From Gnetum montanum (lineage: Eukaryota; Streptophyta; Gnetopsida; Gnetales; Gnetaceae), in assembly GCA_015680685.1 (NCBI GenBank), contig MNCI01002041.1:624887-688886 (forward strand): a DNA stretch of 64,000 bases, read 5' to 3'. Both the position numbers and the translations under genes were made by a program. The notes under the pieces were generated by a model that worked only from the letters and a program-made list of their open reading frames with translations, had not been told where the DNA came from and did no database searches. Shown here one piece after another: positions 22,574 through 34,700 of the stretch (position 1 is the first letter of the stretch; each line of letters opens with the position of its first letter).

Positions 22574-23158
22574 ATGCAACTTACGGCCTCACCCATCAAC
22601 GACCACATAACCATAGATCCTGAATTTCCAAACGAGCATGTTGGCACTATCAACATCATTCCATCGCACCTAGAAGCTACTCTACACTTCGATGGTGCCT
22701 CAACCACGCAAGGAGGTAGCGTAGGTGCCATCATTACGTTTCCCTCTGGGGATATGCACTCGTTTGCTTATTGTTTTGTGTTTTCCTGCACCAACAATGT
22801 GGCAAAGTATGAGGGACTATTCAAAGGCCTCTCAGTTGCCCAAGCACTATGCATACAACACTTGGAAATCCGCGGTGATTCACAACTAGTTGTGAATCAG
22901 ATCACCGAGGTCTATGCCTGCAAAGCTACGCACCTACAACCCTATTGCCACTTAGCAAAAAGCATGCTTAAGCAATTTGCAACCACAGATGTGCAACATG
23001 TGCCATGCAATGAGAACACCATGGCAGATGCCTTAGCCACCCTTACATTAAACATTCCACCACACTCGTTCGCAAGTTTGCGGATTGTGATTGTCGAATG
23101 TACTGAGCCTATCACTCAGGCGGCACACGTGGCCTCTATCAATGCCACGGATACCTAG
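22574..23158 (+). pseudogene. Element A second (archaeal-type) RNase H
   Basis: A 194-residue open frame with LHFDGAST (first Asp), NVAKYEGLFKGLSVAQAL (Glu), LEIRGDSQLVVNQI (Asp) and NENTMADALATL (final Asp). This second RNase H between the gypsy RNase H and the integrase is a hallmark of the Tat lineage. All four acidic residues are still present, making this the best preserved domain of the element. Confidence 0.88.
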
Positions 23159-24403
23159 GAGTGGTATGCTAACATTAAAGCCTACATGCAACATGGTGAA
23201 CCCCCAAGTGGACTGACATCTGCTCAGAGAGATGCAATCTGAAAGTGTGCTCAGAAATATACACTCATGGGGAATGACGTCCTATGATGACGTTCTTACA
23301 ATGGGATATTGCTGGCATGCATGGGTGGGGAGCAGGCATAGAAGGTAGTTAATGAAGTGCATGAGGGACTGTGCGGTGGACACATAGCACCCAGGGATAT
23401 GGCTGTGAAAATCAGAAGCCTATGGTACTATTGGCCTCACTTGGAGCACGACTACTTGTCAAAAGTCAAGACATGTGACACGTGCTAGAGATATGCAAAT
23501 CTCATACACGTCTCACCTATGGACCTGCACTCAATGCAAATCACGTGGCCTTTCCAACGATGGGGACTAGACCTCATAGGACCTATCACGCCTAAGTCCT
23601 CCGCAGGGCATAGCTTCATTATCACCGCCACTGAGTATTTTACTAAGTGGGTGGAAGCCATTCCCCTAAGAAAAACAACATCTCAGCAAATCTGCAACTT
23701 GATCCTAGACACCATCATGACAAGGTTTAGGCTTCCAATGACTATTGTGATTGACAATGGGCCACAGTTCAGTAGTATGGAAACCCGAACCTTCTGCAGC
23801 AACCTAGGCATCAGGCAATCATTCTCCTCCTCATATTACCCACAGGCGAATAGACAGGCAGAGGCTACAAATAAGTCCATCATCAACTTGTTGAAGTAGA
23901 TGCTTGGCAATAGCAAAAGGTGGTGGCATAAGCAAATCCTTTACGTTCTATGGGCCTACAGAACGACATGCAAAACCGCGACAAGTAAGACTCCTTACAG
24001 TCTTGTTTATGGATCTGAAGCTATGTTGCCTCTTGAGTTGCAAGTACCATCACTTCGGATTATCCTCTTGGATGTCGTGAGCAAATCCTAGAACAACAAG
24101 TCACAGATCATCAACCTCGACTCAATAGAAGAGGAGCGCGCGCAGACGCTGAGACGCATAGAGCACTACCAGAGAAAGCAACAACAAAAGCACTGTGCAA
24201 ACCCGCATCGATGGCTAGTATTGAAAGGAGACCTCATCCTCAAGGCTGTCCTTGAGCATGTGAGCAAATTCTCAGCCAACTGGGAAAGTCCTTACATGGT
24301 CACTAAAGCCTTCGGGAATGGAGCCTTCAAGCTGGCGAACATGGACGGCAACGAGTTCGCCAACTTGGTGAATCACTTATACCTCAAGTTGTACTACATC
24401 TGA
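23159..24403 (+). pseudogene. Element A integrase
   Basis: Zinc-binding part with H-H-C-C pattern (EVHEGLCGGH ... VKTCDTC, 23350-23490), then the catalytic core: WGLDLIGPI (first Asp) near 23560, VIDNGPQFS (second Asp) near 23750, and the Glu in RQAEATNKSI near 23860. The C-terminal part ends at NLVNHLYLKLYYI at 24403. Frames 23519-23899, 23900-24091 and 24221-24403 are separated by TAG codons. The catalytic triad is intact, but the zinc part has several stops. Confidence 0.85.
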
Positions 24404-24406
24404 AGC

Positions 24407-24997
24407 ATGATGACATTAAGCAGTGTCTATAACGACGTTAAACTAGCAACATCGAGCAGCATTCATAATGATGTTAAACTAGTGGCATCGAGCATTGTCT
24501 GCAATGACGTTAAACTAGCGACATCGAGTAGCGTCTGCAATGATGTTAAACTAGCAGCATCAAGCAGCATACACAATGATGTTAAACTAGCAACATCGAG
24601 TAGTATCCACAATGACATTAAACTAGCACCGCCAAGCACCATCCACTACGATGATAAACTGGCAACAACAACAAGCAACGTCTGCTACGACATTAAATTG
24701 GCGGTAATCGTCCACTACGATGTAAAAATGGTATGTACGATTTTTTGGGACCTTAAACTAGCACAGCAGTCCGCTTGGACTCTAAACCAGCACACGGTCC
24801 ACCAGGAACTTAAACGGGGTTCGCGTCATGCCCCTAGCATGCATCTACGTCAAGTACACATCGAACAAGCATGCACAGTGCCGATGTGGGTGTGGGACGT
24901 TGTAGCTCCAGAACGTAGTTCACGACGCACTAAGAACACGATCTGGAACACATGCAACGTCGCCACCCTTGGCATCGTGTTGACCCTCAAGAGATGA
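24407..24997 (+). repeat. 36-bp TTAAACTAGC tandem repeats after integrase, in a 196-residue open frame
   Basis: Eight or nine units of 36 bp (24415-24730), then decaying ones. Because the unit is a multiple of three the frame stays open and would give a 12-residue repeat of the type SSIHNDVKLAT. In element B the equivalent units (57310-57860) are about 30-34 bp and not in frame, so a DNA or RNA role is more likely than a protein. The open frame continues about 200 bp past the repeats without recognisable similarity. Confidence 0.7.
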
Positions 24998-25860
24998 CGT
25001 ATGACATCACACTAGCCCACCGGACCTACCGTTGCCATAGCCCACCACCTTGATGATAGTTCCTTGGCCAGTGCCTACCGTTGGAGTTCCAGCAGTATTG
25101 TGGCCCAGCCACAATATTGTCATCCTCCAGCCCCTTGCCAATGCCTCAACTTAAACGATGTTTAGCTATGTGGTAGCTAATCTCATAGCTGAACCGAGAA
25201 TGCATGCCTTTGGCAGGGATTCCAGAGCATCTGCACTCACAGCAGCTCCTGGCGCCTTTGATGCAAACTCCTCCATGCCGATGCTGCCAAGGCCGCTGCT
25301 GGCCTTTCTACTTTGGACACTGTGCACTAGCATGGATATCCAAGAGCTTCAACAATGTCTGTGGCAAGCAAGACCTTTACCCTCGGTTTGCATCATGGTT
25401 GTTTCGCTCTTCGTCATTCTTACAGGGTGCAGCTAAAAGCATGTCCAAGCCACAGTAGCAAGTGCTACGGCATCGCGAAGTGAGTGCCTCGACTAGCTTG
25501 ACTACTTTAGAGTGCAAATTCCATGACATGCGTAACACAGCTCGCCACATGGGAAGCATCTGTAGGTAGGTCAAAACCCTTTGCGGATGTAACATAGCTG
25601 ATCCTGCGAAGGAAACACCTATCCTACATGAGGTCGAAGGTCAGAGTAAAGATGAAAATGTGAAAAAATCCCTCATGAGCACTCCGACGAGGGGCTTTGC
25701 TAAACCTCATCTTTTCCCTTTTCCTGGAAACCAATGCAACACTCTCAAGCACAGCCAAGTGACGTCTTGGCACTCACCAAGCAGCAACGTTAGCATCGTG
25801 CCTTCCGTGGTGTTTCGTTTTCTTTGTCAACATCTCTTGAGCCCATCCTCCAGATGTCGA
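24998..25860 (+). other. Element A 3' non-coding region
   Basis: Lies between the repeat block and the polypurine tract. Short open frames (25158-25436, 25660-25968) have no recognisable family and overlap each other in different frames. Element B has a corresponding region at 57900-59390, including a shared AATCATCC-type stretch and the same closing CAAAGAGG. Confidence 0.5.
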
Positions 25861-25874
25861 CAAAGAGGGACCAA
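25860..25874 (+). promoter_or_regulatory. Polypurine tract of element A
   Basis: ACAAAGAGGGACCAA directly precedes the right LTR. Element B has CAAAGAGGGGCCAA at the same place (59391-59404). Confidence 0.7.
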
Positions 25875-27422
25875 TGAAACACCCCAAAATCCGAAGGTGT
25901 GCCTGCTTCACCAAGCTTTTACAATTCGCGCAGTGTTACGGCAGTTCTTCAGGAGATGGATGCTCTGATTTTTAGACTGTCTGCTTCAACAAGTTTTCTA
26001 AGTTAAGAAGTCTTGCTACGCTACGCTGTGTAGCATAGAAAACTTCAAAAGAAGTTTGCAGAAGCATAGTGCTACGCTATGGTGTGCTACGCAGTGTAGC
26101 AAAGTGTAGCAAAAGTTGGACAACCAGTCCCTTCGCCCAACTTCAAGTCCTTCGGCAATGTCTCCTTTCATTATAAAGTGACAAACTTGGCAAAATAAGT
26201 CATTTTTGCTGCTACACTACGCTAAGCTACAAGACGTAGCAAGGCGTAACAATTCTGCGGAAGTGACAGAAGGAATCTCAAAGGGCAGGATCAGCAAGTT
26301 TGCAAGTTTCACAATGCAAAAGACAAAGTTTGCAAGTTGGCGATGTTTTTTGCAACTAAGGACAGCTGCTACGCTATGATACACTACGTAGCGTATCATA
26401 GCGTAGCAAATCTACAACCAGCAGTCACAACACTACAAAAGTTCCCAACACATGCAGTGGGACATAATGTAGATTGTTTTGCTTCAAATTGACGGTTACG
26501 CTACACTACGCTGTGTAGCGTAGCACAGTGTGACAAGATGCCACACTACACCAAGCATGCTACACTACAAAGCATGGCAAGGCATGGCAAGTGGTTACGC
26601 AACATTAATGCACCTCAACAGTCAGGTTTGTAATTACGGCGTGGCAGGCTCACCCAATGGTCATGCAAGCACGTGTAGCATAGACAAGTTAGCATAGGCC
26701 TAAGGCACGTGCCATTTAAACCGCATATTTCGTGTGCCCTTGGTCGTATAAATACTTCAGTGAACAATGCTAAAAGGCCTCTAGCACTCGGGCTCTATTT
26801 TTGCACTTTCCGTTCTAGTTTTCTGAGTAGTCAAGTTGGCTAACAATTTTGTTGGCTGACAAGCAAGCAAGATAACACCGTAACCTTGAGCAATATAAGC
26901 TTCCTTTTTTGACATTGTAAACAATTAGCATTCTTAGTTGGCATTTTGTTATGCTCTTTCCTACCACCTTGGTAGCACTTTGCATTGTTAACGCCTGAGT
27001 CTACATTCAAGCACACAACTGTCTCGCTCTATACATCTTGGTTACCCTTGGGATCTCTGCACTTCCTAGCGTTGTGCAACCGATTGCATCTATCTTGACA
27101 GAGCGAATTTGTAGCTCTAAAGCGGTACATTTTTCTAACTGCATTTTACTTTGTCTCCTGCTTATTATTGCATTGTACACTTTTTTTTTGCTTCTTTTAC
27201 ATTTAAGCATTACTTCACGCTATCAGTTTTCATTTTTCAAATCACACGTTGCAAAAGGTTATATAGACACCGACTAAGTCCATGTCTGATCGACCAGACC
27301 GTTCAAGGTGTCCCGTTTCCGTCCCATCGAGCATGGCCCTCCCGCAGAAATGAGGTTGAGACTGTCGGTGACCAATGAGCCCTCAGCGTTCTTTCCAGCC
27401 ACTGACATTTTCGGTCGCTACA
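25875..27422 (+). mobile_element. Element A right LTR
   Basis: Same ends as the left copy (TGAAACACCCCAAAAT ... GGTCGCTACA), TATA box TATAAATA at 26747-26754, and a variant of the U3 inverted repeat at 26368-26407. Transitions dominate the differences from the left copy. Confidence 0.92.
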
Positions 27423-28760
27423 GGTTAGATAAATAATTATTTATAATGTTCTATAGTCAAAATGCTTTTTTGGTAAGAGAGTATAGTATGATTGATTAAT
27501 GGCCATTGTAATCTTATCAAACCTTTAAGAAATGATTACTTTGTAGAATTTATGAAACTACCTTATGAAACACCCAGTAGTTACAACAATAATGAATATT
27601 ATCCACTCTTACATAAGCTTAATTCTTTTGATTATCTTTCTTTTATTTTATTTATGCTAATGTATTCAGGCATGTGCTGTAGCATTATGGTATCAACATG
27701 TGTGGGTACGATTATAATTTTTGGGTGCTTATTTGCATTTGCAATTATGACCGAAAGACAAGAGTCTCTCTTCCATGGAGGGACTTTGGCATCTGTCTTA
27801 TGCATTTTGGTATGGTTTGAATTCACATCATGTTTCTTTGGTGCATTGGTCACTCTTTACATGTTTGAGGTTAGTACATCATTAAATTCAACATTTATTT
27901 TGCCAAGATCTTATTAATCAAGAAGTATGATTCAAAATGATTTCATTGCAATCACCATCACCTCAACAAAATGGGGTAACCATACCAAAAATGGCAAGAT
28001 CCAAGATGATTTTTTCTATGTTCAGTGTGAATGGATATTTTTACTATGACAAGTTACATTCCATGTTATGCAATATGTTAAATTCTTTGAACAAAAATGA
28101 CACCTATGTTACATCTTCTAGCCTTGAATTGAATTAAATAAAAATATCTTAATGTTTGAGACTTATATTTTATATATTCAGTTTCCATTAATCTTATTTA
28201 AATGAATGCTTTCAATTGTGTGACAAATATACCTTGGGCTTGTAGTTTTTCTTGGATATATTATTTTTAACATACAAATTAAGAAGGTGCATCTTGGGGA
28301 TTACGATAATGTTGCCTATACATCTAACATCTTTATTAGCCTTGTAGAAGTTTTATTCCACATTTTGATGATATTGGTGAGTTAATAGTACTCTTTACTA
28401 TACAAAGGTTTTTTGTACCTTATCACCTCTGGCTACACTTTGCTTGAACTAAGATTGTGATGTCATTGGCTTCACTTTGCTTAAATGAAGATTGTGATGT
28501 CAATGTCTATGCAAACTAAGAATGCAGCTAAAAAATCCTACAAGAACAAAAAGAAAAATGATTGAATGATAATGTTCTCTTTAAAACAGGGTTTCTTTGA
28601 TAACAATTATGGAAATTTTCCTACAAATTAAGCTGTAATGAAGCATCAAACTGCAAAAATTGTAAATTGTAAATGTCTTTTACTAGTTTTTTGTGGGATT
28701 GTAAATTGAAACTCGTAAATGTGATGTGGCTTTAACACCTATATTTATTGAAAATAAAAT
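27423..28760 (+). pseudogene. Bax inhibitor-1 3'-end copy 4 (best preserved)
   Basis: Exon X (about 27683-27869) is open inside frame 27492-27917 and reads CVGTIIIFGCLFAFAIMTER then TLASVLCILVWFEFTSCFFG, a transmembrane pair matching BI-1, with donor GTTAGT. Exon Y (28227-28376) is open, with VFLGYIIFNIQIKKVHLGDY and donor GTGAGT. Exon Z (28515-28565) is open and ends KKKND and TGA. Both Y and Z acceptors are CAA instead of CAG, so splicing is probably lost. The N-terminal exons are absent. The left edge abuts element A. Confidence 0.75.
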
Positions 28761-28849
28761 CTGATAGTGGAGTACCTTTCACTCACAAGATTTATACTTA
28801 TATTCTTTTGTTTTAATGTTGGAAATGATTAGGCATGTTGTTTTATGAA

Positions 28850-30170
28850 CCTAGATGATTAAAATTAGGTTCGACTAACAATTATTTATAATATTCTATA
28901 GTTAAAAATATTTTTTGGTAAGAAAGTATAATATGATTGATTAATGATCATTGTAATCCTATTAAATCTTTAAGAAATGATTTCTTTGTAAAATTTATGA
29001 AACTACCTTATTGAACACCTAGTAGTTACAACAATGAATATTATCCACTTTTATAGATAATAAAGAGTGTTAGGTTGATTCTTTTGATCATCATTCTTTT
29101 ATTTATACTAATGTTTTCGGGCTACAACATTATGGTATTAGCATGTGTGGGTATGATTATAATTTTTGGATGCTTCTCTACATCTCCAATTATGGAGTGA
29201 GAGTATCTCTTTCTTGGAGGAACATTGGCATCTCTCTTAGGCATTTTGGTATAGTTTGAATTTGCGTCATGTTTCTTTGGTGCCTTGGTCACTTAGTTGC
29301 TCTTTATATGTTTAAGGTTAGTGCATCATTAAATTTAGCTTTTATTTTATTGAGATGTTATTTATCAAAAAAGTATGATCCAAAATGACTTCACCACTAT
29401 CACCATCATCTCAACAAAGTGGATTAACTCCTTAAAATCGAAAGACTCATGATTTGAAGATGATTTTTTCTATGTTCGATGTGAATGGATATTTTTACCA
29501 TTACAGGTTACATTTCTATGTTACGCAATATGTTAAATTCTTTGAAAAAAATGACACCTACCTTACATTTTCTGGCCTTGAATTGGATTAAATAAGAATC
29601 TCGTAATGTTTGAGTCTTATATTCTAGATCTTCAGTTGCCATTTATCTTATTTGAATGAATGCTTTTATTTGTGTGACAGATATACCTTGAGCTTGTAGT
29701 TTTTATTGGATATATAGATGATAATTGAGAAGGAATCTCTTGGGTGTTACGATTACATTACACATGCATTTGACATCTTTATTAGCTTTGTAGAAGTCTT
29801 ATTCCATGTTTTGATGATATTGGTGAGTTAATAGTACTCTTTACTATACATAGGTTGCCTGTAGTTTATCATACACTTTACTTGAACTAAGATTGTTATC
29901 TCTTATGTTGATGTCAATGTAGAGTAAGTATGTAGTTGAAAAATTCAAGAAGAAGAAAAAGAAAAATGATTGAATGATAATGTTACCTCTAAAATAGTGT
30001 TTCTTTGATAATAATTTGAGGTTTCTTTAATAACAATTTTGGAAGTTTTTTTGGGAAATTGAGTTGTAATGAAGCATTTGATTGTAAAAATCATAAATTG
30101 TAAATGTGATGTGGCTTTTAACATCTATATTTATTAAAAATAAAAGTTGCTAGCGGAGTACTTTTCAATC
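28850..30170 (+). pseudogene. Bax inhibitor-1 3'-end copy 5
   Basis: Exon X (about 29128-29316) carries an insertion with a stop (GTCACTTAGTTG) before its GTTAGT donor. Exon Y (29681-29822) has good splice sites (GACAG, GTGAGT) but an internal deletion that shifts the frame at GYIDDN. Exon Z begins after GTAGAG near 29925 and ends at the TGA near 29973. The upstream stretch 28858-28900 is an uninterrupted version of the site where element A inserted. Confidence 0.7.
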
Positions 30171-30229
30171 ACAATATTCATAGTTATATTCTTTTGTTAT
30201 AAACTAATTCAATATTTTGATGGAAAAGA

Positions 30230-30937
30230 TTATTAATGGGAACTTCCTAAAATGATTAGGCATGTTGTTTTATGGACCTAGATGGTTAAAATTAGGTTGG
30301 ACCAATGATTATTATAATTTTCTAATAGGTAAAAAGCTTTTTTGATAAGAGAGTATAGTATGATTGATTAATGACCATTGTAATCTTATCAAATCTTTAA
30401 GAAATGATTGCTTTGTAGAATTTATGAAACTACCTTATTATGGAAAATGTAGTAGTTACAACAATGATGAATATTGAACCACTCTTATTGATAATAAAGA
30501 GTGTAAGGTTATTCTTTTAATTATTTTTCTTTTATTTATGCTAATGTTTTTGGGCACGTACTATAGCATTATGGTATTAGAATGTGTGGGTATGATTATA
30601 ATTTTTGGGTGCTTCATTGCATTTACAATTATGGCCCAAAAACGAGAGTATCTCTTTCTTGGAGGGACTTTGGGGAATTTTGGTATGGTTTGAATTTACA
30701 TCATGTTTCTTTGGCCCCTTGGTTGCTCTTTATATGTTTGAGGTTAGTGCATCTTTAACTTCAACATTTATTTTTCTAATCTTATTTATCAAAAAGTATG
30801 ATTCAAAATGATTTCGCTTTAGTCACCATCACATCAACAAAATGGGGTAACCCTTAAAATGGCAAATGGGGTAACCCCTTAAAATGGCAAGATTCATGAT
30901 TTGAAGATGATTTAATGGATATTTTTACCATGATAGG
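30230..30937 (+). pseudogene. Bax inhibitor-1 copy 6, exon X part
   Basis: Exon X (about 30567-30742) reads on from GTIIIFG-type sequence into MAQKREYLFLGG, lacks a short piece (TLGNFGMV), and keeps the donor GTTAGT. Its intron is cut at 30937 by the solo LTR and then runs into the tandem array 31897-34700. The exons Y and Z that would belong to it are at 34781-35073. Confidence 0.65.
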
Positions 30938-31896
30938 TGATAAGCAACGAGGTACCCCTACGCTCAATCATATGAATACGAGCGTTTCACGCACGATTTG
31001 GTCAAATTCCAAGGACTAAGTGCTTATGCGCCCTTGTAGAACAAGGACGGGTTGGTTCATCATTGTTTTCCCAAGCTTATTTGTATGTCACAATTGTATG
31101 GTTAAGTAAGCTTGAGGCATATGATTTTTATAGCTTTTATGTTTTTATGTCATGCGCTAATAGGGAAGGAGAGAGGTAACTAAGTGACTAATTTAACTTA
31201 ACTACTCATTAACTAAGTTCTAACTAATCTTAGCACCAGCATCCGTTCCCACTTGCTGTACACATCCTAAACTAGTGCAACACTATTGGGATTACCAAAC
31301 GCTAATTGTTACTAGGCTACCAAGCGTTACACGCATGCTCGAAGTGGTTGTGCTTGTGGAATTTAATGATTTGCTTAATTGATAAAAATGAATTGTTGTG
31401 CTAATAACAGAAATGTAAAGTGCATAAAATAAAATAAAATAACATAAATGCATAAGAAAACAAATCTCAAGTGCTGCAAGGATAAATCAAAAAGCTCATC
31501 TTTATTGTCGTACATAAGGTATGCTCAGGTACACAATGCTCGAAGAAAGATCCATCCACACTTAGACCTCCTACTGCGGGCACTTGGAAAATACTTTAAC
31601 TTTCAAACAGACTACAATAGTTTTGCTACTTAATTGTTAAAATAATTTTTTCCAAATTGTGTGCCTAGGCACTGTATTTATAGGCTTGGGAGCAACTACT
31701 CTAATAATTAGAGTAACCACTCTAATAATTAGAATAACTGCTAAAGTAACCGCTAGAGTAACCACTCTAATAATTAGAATAATTGCTACAGTAACCGCTA
31801 GAGTAACCACTCTAATAATTAGAATAACTGCTACAGTAACCTCTAGAGTAATCACTCTAATAATTAGAATGACTACTAGAGTACCCGCTCTCATCA
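30938..31896 (-). mobile_element. Solo Athila-like LTR, reverse orientation
   Basis: The plus strand begins TGATAAGCAACGAGGTACCC, the complement of the E1 LTR end, and finishes CTCATCA. Flanks are ATAGG on the left and ATAAG on the right. Neighbouring array units read GATAGGTTACC without interruption (32136), so this is a target duplication with one later mutation. There is no internal sequence, so it is a solo LTR left by recombination. On the minus strand it has a TATA box (CTATAAATA near 31675). Confidence 0.88.
31685..31890. repeat. Palindromic AT-rich tandem repeats in the solo LTR U3
   Basis: Repeated CTCTAATAATTAGAGT-type units, each nearly its own reverse complement, alternate with CTAGAGTAACC links. 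In E1 the same LTR position is occupied by GATATC-type palindromes (41308-41366, 47400-47527). The open frames across it on both strands are repeat translations. Confidence 0.8.
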
Positions 31897-34700
31897 ATAA
31901 GTTACCATTGTTACTTGGTTCCTTGGTTGCTCTTTATATGTTTGAGGTTAGTGCATCTTTAAATTCAACATTTATTTTTCTGATCTTATTTATCAAAAAG
32001 TATGATTCAAAATGATTTCGCTTCAATCACTATCACATCAACAAAATGGGGTAACCCTTAAAATGGCAAATGGGGTAACCCCTTAAAATGGCAAGATTTA
32101 TGATTTGAAGATGATTTAATGGATATTTTTACCATGATAGGTTACCATTGTTACTCAATATGTAAAATTCTTTGAAAAAGAATGACACCTACCTTACATC
32201 TTCTAGCCTTGAATTGAATTAAGTAAAAATATCTTGATGTTTGAGTCTTGTTTTATAGATATCTTAATGGATTTGAATTTACATCATGTTTCTTTGTGGT
32301 CCCTTCATCACTCTTTACATGCTTGGGGTTAGTGCATCATCAAATTCAACATTTATTTTGCTGAGATCTTATTTAACAAAAAGTATGATTCAAAATGATT
32401 TTACTGTAATCACCATCATCTCAACAAAATGGAGTAACCCTTGAAAATGGCAAATGGGGTAACTACTTAAAATGGCAAGATTCAAAATGATTTGAAAATG
32501 ATTTAATGGATATTTTTACCATGACAGTTAGCGTTGTTACGTAATATGTTAAATGCTTTGAACAAAAATGACACCTACCTTACATCTTCTAGCCTTGAAT
32601 TGAATTAAATAAAAATATCTTAATGTATTTGAATTTACATCATGTTTCTTTGGTCCCTTGGGTGCTCTTTCCATGTTTGAGGTTAGTGCATCATTAAATT
32701 CAACATTTATTTTGCCAAGATCTTATTTATCAAAATGATTTCACTGCAATGACCATCATCTCAACAAAATGGGGTAAAATGGCAAGATTCATGATTTGAA
32801 GATGAGTTAATGGATATTTTTACCATGATAGGTTACCGCTGTTATGCAATATGTTAAATTCTTTGAACAAAAATGACACCTACCTTACATCTTGTAGCCT
32901 TGAATTGAATTAAATAAAAATATCTTAATGTTTGAATCATGTTTTCTACATATCTTAATGGATTTGAATTTACATCATGTTTCTTTGGTCTCTTGGTCAC
33001 TCTTTACATGTTTGAGGTTAGTGCATCATTAAATTCAACATTTATTTTGTAGAGATCTTATTTATCAAAAAGTATGATTCAAAATGATTTCACTACAATC
33101 ACCATCATCTCAACAAAATGGCTAATCCCTTAAAATGGCAAATGGGGTAATCCTTAAAATGGCAAGATTCATGATTTGAAGATGATTTAATGGATATTTT
33201 TACCATGATAGGTTGCTGCTGTTACGCAATATGTTAAATTCTTTGAACACAAATGACACCTACCTTACATCTTCTAGCCTTGAATTGAATTAAATAAAAA
33301 TATCTTAATGTTTGAGTCTTATTTTATAGATATCTTAATGGATTTGAATTTACATCATGTTTCTTTAGTCCCTTGGTCTAGGTTAGTGCATCATTAAATT
33401 CAACATTTATTTGTTAAGATCTTGTTTATCAAAATCATTTCACTGCAATCACCATCATCTTAACAAAATGGGGTAACCCTTAAAATAGCAAATGAGGTAC
33501 CCACTAAAATGGCAAGATTCATGATTGAAGATGATTTAATGGATATTTTTACCATGAAAGGTTATTGATGTTACGCAATATGTTAAATTTTTTGAACAAA
33601 CATGACATCTACCTTACATCTTTTAGCATTTAATTAAATTAAATAAAAATATCTAAATGTTGGAGTCCTGTTTTATAGATATCTTAATGGATTTGAATTT
33701 ACATCATGTTTCTTTGGTCCCTTGGTTGCCTATTTCCATGCTTGAGGTTAGTGCATCATTAAATTCACCATTTATTTTGCCAAGAACTTATTTATCAAAA
33801 AGCATGATTCAAAATGATTTCATTGTAATCACCGTCATCTCAACAAAATGGGCCAACCCCTTAAAATGAGAAATGGGGTAACCTATGACAAGATTCATGA
33901 TTTGAAGATGATTTAATGGATATTTTTACCATGACCGGTTACTGTTGTTACGCAATATGTTACCTACCTTGTATTTTCTAGCCTTAAATTGAATTAAATA
34001 AAATTATCTTAATGTTTGAGTTTTGTAGATATCTTAATGGATTTGAATTTACACCATGTTTCTTTGGTCCCTTGGTTGCTTTTTACTGTTTGAGGTTAGT
34101 GCATCATTAAATTCAACATTTATTTTGCCGAGATCTAATTTATCCAAAAGTATGATTCAAAATAATTTCACTGGAATCACCATCATCTCAACAAAATGGG
34201 GTAACCCATTAAATTGGCAAGATTCATGATTTGAAGATAATTTAATGGATATTTTTACCATGACAGGTTACCGCTATTACGCAATATGTAAAATTCTTTG
34301 AACAAAAATGGCACCTACCTTACATCTTGTAGCCTTGAATTGAATTAAGTAAAAATATCTTAATGTTTGAGTCTTTTTTCATAGATATCTTTATGGATTT
34401 GAATTTACATCATGTTTCTTTGGTCCCTGGTTGCTTTTTACATGTTTGAGGTTAGTGCATCATTAAATTCAACATTTATTTTGCCGATATCTTATTCATG
34501 AAAAAATGTGATTCAAAATGATTTCACTGCAATCAACATCCTCTTACCAAAATGGGGTAACCCCTTAAAATGGAAAGGTTTATGATTTGAAGATGATTTA
34601 ATAGATATTTTGCCATGTTACAGTTGTTATGCAATATGTTAAATTATTTGAACAAAAATGACACTTACCTTACATCTTTTAGCCTTGAATTGAATTAAAT
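31897..34700 (+). repeat. Tandem array of BI-1 exon X tail plus intron
   Basis: Units of about 340-375 bp begin with ACATCATGTTTCTTTGGTCC (near 32281, 32637, 32978, 33353, 33703, 34048 and 34406). Each holds the last ~55 bp of exon X, the donor GAG-GTTAGTGC in nearly every unit, the intron part CATCATCTCAACAAAATGGG, the GATATTTTTACCATGA segment and TTGAATTGAATTAAATAAA. The first unit is split by the solo LTR. Acceptors and exons Y and Z are missing inside the array. Confidence 0.85.

Larger units (their letters stand above)
8845..27422 (+). mobile_element. Element A: full-length Tat-lineage Ty3/gypsy retrotransposon
   Basis: An 18.6-kb element with TG...CA long terminal repeats (8845-10433 and 25875-27422), a 5-bp target duplication GGTTA on both sides (8840-8844 and 27423-27427), a primer-binding site directly inside the left LTR and a polypurine tract before the right one. 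Order: gag, protease, a 5.1-kb interval with an antisense spliced gene, reverse transcriptase, RNase H, a second archaeal-type RNase H, integrase, and a long 3' non-coding part. The double RNase H is typical of the Tat lineage, and the size and the PR-RT interval recall Ogre. All coding parts contain stops. In the first ~120 aligned LTR bases I count 12 differences, all transitions, so the insertion is old. It interrupts the BI-1 array; joining the two flanks restores the sequence seen in sister copies. Confidence 0.93.

Noticed and set aside
25158-25968. Several 80-100 codon frames before the right LTR of element A
   Set aside because: They overlap in different frames and have no counterpart kept open in element B.
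31637-32015. Frames with TLIIRVTTLIIR-type repeats on both strands
   Set aside because: Shadows of the palindromic CTCTAATAATTAGAGT array in the solo LTR.
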